The notes beneath the pieces are model-generated. The model searched no databases. It saw only the letters and a list, made by a program, of their open reading frames with translations, and was not told the origin of the DNA. A stretch of 15,668 nucleotides of DNA from Nitrosopumilaceae archaeon (lineage in GTDB: Archaea; Thermoproteota; Nitrososphaeria; Nitrososphaerales; Nitrosopumilaceae): positions 1 to 15,668 of the forward strand of contig RKRU01000120.1 of NCBI GenBank assembly GCA_007571225.1. The letters are read 5' to 3'. Positions 13,097-15,668 of the stretch are shown piece by piece (positions within the stretch are counted from its first letter, which is position 1; every line of letters begins with the position of its first letter). A program made the position numbers and the translations under genes.

Positions 13097-13311
13097 TCAA
13101 ACTTCAGCATAAAGCCGCACTACTGTCATCATTTTGGATGAGTACGCATCATGTTGTCCACACCTGCCTTTGCCGCATATGGATCTGGTAGTTTACCGAT
13201 GATCTGAATTAGTAGATTCAGGAACAAACTTGAACGGTATTTTTGTACAATCTCATAGGATCGTTGATCACGCTTTTCTTTGTAAGTCATTACAGATTCT
13301 AGGGTGTACAT
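13097..13311 (-). pseudogene. Probable transposase N-terminal remnant with frameshift
   Basis: From ATG 13311 (minus sense) 60 residues run to a TGA at 13129. The segment SSLFLNLLIQIIGKLPDP resembles the N-terminal region of archaeal DDE transposases, where a hydrophobic helix leads to an L-P-D-P turn. After a one-base shift near Gly45, a second frame reads AYSSKMMTVVRLYAEV, again transposase-like, to a TGA at 13097. No catalytic DDE region follows, so only about 70 residues remain. It lies in AT-rich sequence next to 34-bp direct repeats. If the frameshift is not real, this is simply a 60-residue (or 53, from ATG 13290) small protein of unknown function. The call rests on pattern resemblance only. 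Confidence 0.35.
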
Positions 13312-13413
13312 GCTAAAGACTACCGTTGGTCAAAAAGTTTCAACTAAAAGCTAAATTATTTGTTACTTCATGCCAAAAATTAGGGGTATATCCACGTATG
13401 ACACACACAAGTG

Positions 13414-14079
13414 CTACCTTGTACTCTTATACCACGGATCATATCCAAGCCGTTCTAGAAAATGTTCCCACGATGGAAATTCGGACTCGTATTGTGACAC
13501 ATCAAATTTAGAGTGTTTGTTTAAATTGTCTTTTGTGGGAACGGTCCCTAGTCTTCGTTTGACTAGGTCAAATTCCAATATTAGAGACATCTTGTTTGGT
13601 GGATCTGTAGAGTAGGCAAGCTTTACAAGATTTTTAATTGGTGAATCAAATTCATGCTCCACATCAAGTGCGGATACTTTGTGTTCTTTAAGCTGGTCCT
13701 TGAATCTAGACATATTAAAATCACCATAGGACCTTGGAAGACATTTAGCAATCCCATGTATCATCTGCGCTCTACACTTGTTAAAATAGGAGAGATCTAT
13801 GGCAGATTTGCCAGCAGTTGCAGTATCACTTGAACGCAATTTTACTTTGTATTTCGTATGTCTTGGATTTTTTCTTACTTTAAAATTACAGCAGTTGCAG
13901 TACCATCCTACAGATTCCTGCTTTGCAGAGGCGCCATCTTTAAGATGGCCACATCTATAATCAATCCATATGTCACAGGTCTGGCATCGGGCATGGCCTG
14001 CTGCATACCTGCCCCCGTGTAGCGGTTTTTTTACCTTAAACTGTTTACAGATACTTTTACATGTTCGCTTCTCTTCCAA
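13414..14079 (-). CDS. Zinc-ribbon protein with C-terminal HNR-type (homing-endonuclease-associated) repeat
   Basis: A 221-residue protein. An N-terminal basic region, TCKSICKQFKVKKPLHGGRY, is followed by two Cys pairs, ARCQTCDIW and YCNCCNFKVR, that make a zinc ribbon. I recognise this as a widespread thaumarchaeal layout with conserved K-SIC-K-x-GRYA-G-x-RC-x-x-C spacing. A helical middle follows. The last 45 residues (RLGTVPTKDNL, then YESEFPSWEHFLERLGYDP) match the R-x-P-T...Y...F-x-S-W...LG pattern of HNR repeats found near HNH homing endonucleases, suggesting DNA binding. No HNH catalytic motif is present. The TTG at 14079 fits a TATAT box 27 bases upstream; a TTG at 14100 would add seven residues. 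Codon use is visibly more AT-rich than its neighbours, hinting at transfer. Confidence 0.7.
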   Translation of the reverse strand: MEEKRTCKSICKQFKVKKPLHGGRYAAGHARCQTCDIWIDYRCGHLKDGASAKQESVGWYCNCCNFKVRKNPRHTKYKVKLRSSDTATAGKSAIDLSYFNKCRAQMIHGIAKCLPRSYGDFNMSRFKDQLKEHKVSALDVEHEFDSPIKNLVKLAYSTDPPNKMSLILEFDLVKRRLGTVPTKDNLNKHSKFDVSQYESEFPSWEHFLERLGYDPWYKSTR

Positions 14080-14100
14080 TAAACCCCATAACCCATACAA

Positions 14101-14110
14101 GTTTATATGA
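14101..14110 (-). promoter_or_regulatory. TATA box of the zinc-ribbon gene
   Basis: On the minus strand TCATATAAAC is centred about 27 bases upstream of the TTG at 14079, which decides the start in favour of that codon. Confidence 0.5.
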
Positions 14111-14213
14111 AATTTGTGACTAGTAATGACGTTACAGGTTACACTTCCCCCACAACATCATGTTCAAATACTTGGGTTTGGGTTCTTAAACGGCAAATAT
14201 ACCAAAACTGGAC

Positions 14214-15236
14214 TTAGATCCTGTCCTTGATGAATCTTATGGAGTCGATGGGGGACGGGTCCACCCCGGTAATTATGGCGCGGTATATGCTGATGTAGTC
14301 TGCACTGTATATCAGCCCCATAAGCTTTGCAAGTATGCCCCCGTTGCCTGATGGCAGTTCCGCATACTCGATATCTCTTGATGCAAAGTACTCCCTTATG
14401 ATGCCCCACCTCTCCTTTGTCTTTGGATGATCGTCACTGCCTGTAATTATGACGGGGCTGACTGCGGGGGAGGGCCTCTCCCATGCGACTATGCCGTTGT
14501 GGCATGTTTCCACTACATCCTCCACTATGGCGTGCGTCTTGGCATTCTCCTGCAGGCCGTTCTTGAGTCTGATGGCGGCTGCCTGCAGGCCGAACGGATA
14601 GTATATCACCGGCATGTGCCCTAGGCGTTCGGCTATCCTGAGCGCTGTGTTGTCGCTGCCGTCAAGGTTGGCCGACGAGATTCTGGTTACGGTCTCCTCA
14701 AGCCTAGCAATGGCTTCTGCAACGTCGCCATGCCCTAGTGGAAGAATGTCACCTAGCACCTTTAACATCGAGAACGTAAAGCCTGCAAAGGATGCCCTAG
14801 GGGAGTGGGTCTGGGCTATGCGTACGTGGGCCAACCCGTTTTTGGAGCAGAACTCCTCCATCATTCCGCCCGACGAGAACGCCAATACGTTGCAGTCTGA
14901 CTGTCTAGCAGCATCTAGTACGGCCAAGGTCTCGGCCGTGTCACCTGAGACGCTAGTTGTAACTACAAGCGAGTCTGCGTCCGCGGTCTTGGGAAGCTCG
15001 TACCCCTTTGTGACCGTTACGTGCGTGCCCGTCTTTGAGAGTACGGCAGAGAAGAGGTCGCCGATGGCACCCGATCCGCCCATACCTGCAAATATGATGT
15101 GCTTTATCTCCCTGTCGTACTCTTGCGTCTCTAGTCCGTCAGATTCGTATGCCTGCCTTGCAATGAACGGCCAGTCGTCGTATGTGGCGTACATTCTTTT
15201 GGAGTCTATCCTATCAAGCTCCGCCTTGCTTAGCAT
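14214..15236 (-). CDS. Bifunctional phosphoglucose/phosphomannose isomerase (archaeal SIS-domain PGI/PMI)
   Basis: A 340-residue sugar isomerase that interconverts glucose 6-phosphate, fructose 6-phosphate and mannose 6-phosphate, feeding gluconeogenesis and glycan precursors. Two SIS domains are visible. The first has GMGGSGAIGD (51-60) and TSVSGDTAET (94-103), which bind the phosphate, and SPRASF (145-150) carries the conserved Arg. The second contains LQENAKTHA with E230 and CHNG with H246; their 16-residue spacing equals the E203/H219 pair of the Pyrobaculum enzyme. It ends with SPIDSIRFIK, typical for the family. The TSVSGDT loop replaces the usual SYSGNT. It stands alone, with a TATA box 25 bases upstream of its ATG. 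Confidence 0.9.
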   Translation of the reverse strand: MLSKAELDRIDSKRMYATYDDWPFIARQAYESDGLETQEYDREIKHIIFAGMGGSGAIGDLFSAVLSKTGTHVTVTKGYELPKTADADSLVVTTSVSGDTAETLAVLDAARQSDCNVLAFSSGGMMEEFCSKNGLAHVRIAQTHSPRASFAGFTFSMLKVLGDILPLGHGDVAEAIARLEETVTRISSANLDGSDNTALRIAERLGHMPVIYYPFGLQAAAIRLKNGLQENAKTHAIVEDVVETCHNGIVAWERPSPAVSPVIITGSDDHPKTKERWGIIREYFASRDIEYAELPSGNGGILAKLMGLIYSADYISIYRAIITGVDPSPIDSIRFIKDRI

Positions 15237-15256
15237 TGGGTGAGACGGGGATTCTC

Positions 15257-15265
15257 AAAATATAT
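15257..15265 (-). promoter_or_regulatory. TATA box of the PGI/PMI gene
   Basis: On the minus strand ATATATTTT is centred about 25 bases upstream of ATG 15236, predicting a leaderless mRNA. Confidence 0.55.
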
Positions 15266-15668
15266 GTCTAGCCGGTCGGATCTAGGCGCATGGCCTGCGG
15301 CTGCCGCGCGGCGTCTGGCGTATGTTCCTTACTGCATCCCCGAAGTTTTGTTGTATGGTTCTGCGACTCCCGGTGCCTGAGACGCGACATGCGTGATGGT
15401 AATCCATGTTGACAGCGATATGTCTTTGTGGTAATATGTCAAAAAAGCATGTCACGATCGGCAGGAGAAGATCGGTCCCGGTATTTGCCGCAGATTGCAT
15501 GATCCTCATCCACTTTGAGCCATGCGGCAGGTTGTGATGGTGCATATTTGGTGTCACATGGTTCATGGCTGCATCTATCCGTTGTGGGGATCTGGCTGTT
15601 CTAATCTTGGTCTGGTTGCTACCGCCACACCCACCACCTCACCCCCTCACCACCACCATACTCCCCAC
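15266..15668. other. Gene-free right end with C-rich low-complexity tail
   Basis: About 400 bases with no gene I can support. A minus frame at 15282-15566 and a 38-codon plus frame from 15264 have no protein-like character. The last 50 bases (from about 15619) are a CCACC/CACCC-rich low-complexity run reaching the window edge. Confidence 0.5.

Noticed and set aside
12956..13191. Plus frames over the 34-bp repeats
   Set aside because: Both frames repeat the same short peptide only because of the DNA duplication; there is no protein-like character.
15264..15380. 38-codon plus frame divergent from PGI/PMI
   Set aside because: No TATA box at suitable distance and no recognisable features; probably chance.
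15282..15566. 94-codon minus frame at the right end
   Set aside because: Arg/His/Thr-rich without domain or promoter, and downstream bases are the PGI/PMI promoter.

Overview
The window reads as a chromosomal stretch of an ammonia-oxidising-type archaeon (Nitrososphaerota, formerly Thaumarchaeota; probably Nitrosopumilales). The evidence is an archaeal-type UMP kinase, a tetraether-synthase-like radical SAM enzyme, a bifunctional phosphoglucose/phosphomannose isomerase, a thaumarchaeal-style zinc-ribbon protein, and TATA boxes about 24-28 bases upstream of most start codons with no consistent Shine-Dalgarno, which indicates mostly leaderless mRNAs. GC content is near one half except for an AT-rich block around 13.1-14.15 kb. 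No rRNA, tRNA or CRISPR array is visible.

Layout. 1-165 is the tail of a surface or Ig-like protein. 166-715 is a gene-free spacer with strong inverted repeats. 716-1225 encodes a small heat-shock protein with a poly-aspartate extension. 1226-1815 is gene-free and carries a 21-bp tandem repeat and one copy of a dispersed repeat. 3794-1816 (minus) is a two-gene, translationally coupled operon: a small conserved membrane protein, then an ABC1/UbiB-type kinase. 4059-4655 is thymidylate kinase, followed by diverged tandem repeats. 4819-6773 is an HD phosphohydrolase overlapping archaeal pyrH by ATGA, so with tmk this is a nucleotide-metabolism neighbourhood. 6859-7251 (minus) and 7257-7829 (plus) are a divergent pair whose start codons are five bases apart. 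7923-8033 is a 36-residue one-helix membrane protein with a very good promoter. 8766-8089 (minus) is a Cas4-like iron-sulfur protein that seems to lack the nuclease E-x-K. 8767-9265 is gene-free and carries another dispersed-repeat copy. 9266-12801 holds three same-strand genes, each with its own promoter: the radical SAM Tes homologue, mtnA with a (Thr-Gly-Thr-Asp) expansion, and a DUF59-PqqD fusion. 12802-14160 looks like an accessory patch: exact 34-bp direct repeats, a probable transposase relic and a zinc-ribbon/HNR-repeat protein. 15236-14214 (minus) is PGI/PMI, and 15237-15668 has no gene I can support.

The genes are mostly housekeeping (nucleotides, sugars, membrane lipid, methionine salvage or nucleoside breakdown, Fe-S maturation, proteostasis). 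The less explained parts are a three-copy dispersed repeat, an alternative-pairing hairpin set near the left end, the tiny membrane protein, the Cas4-like protein and the AT-rich accessory patch.
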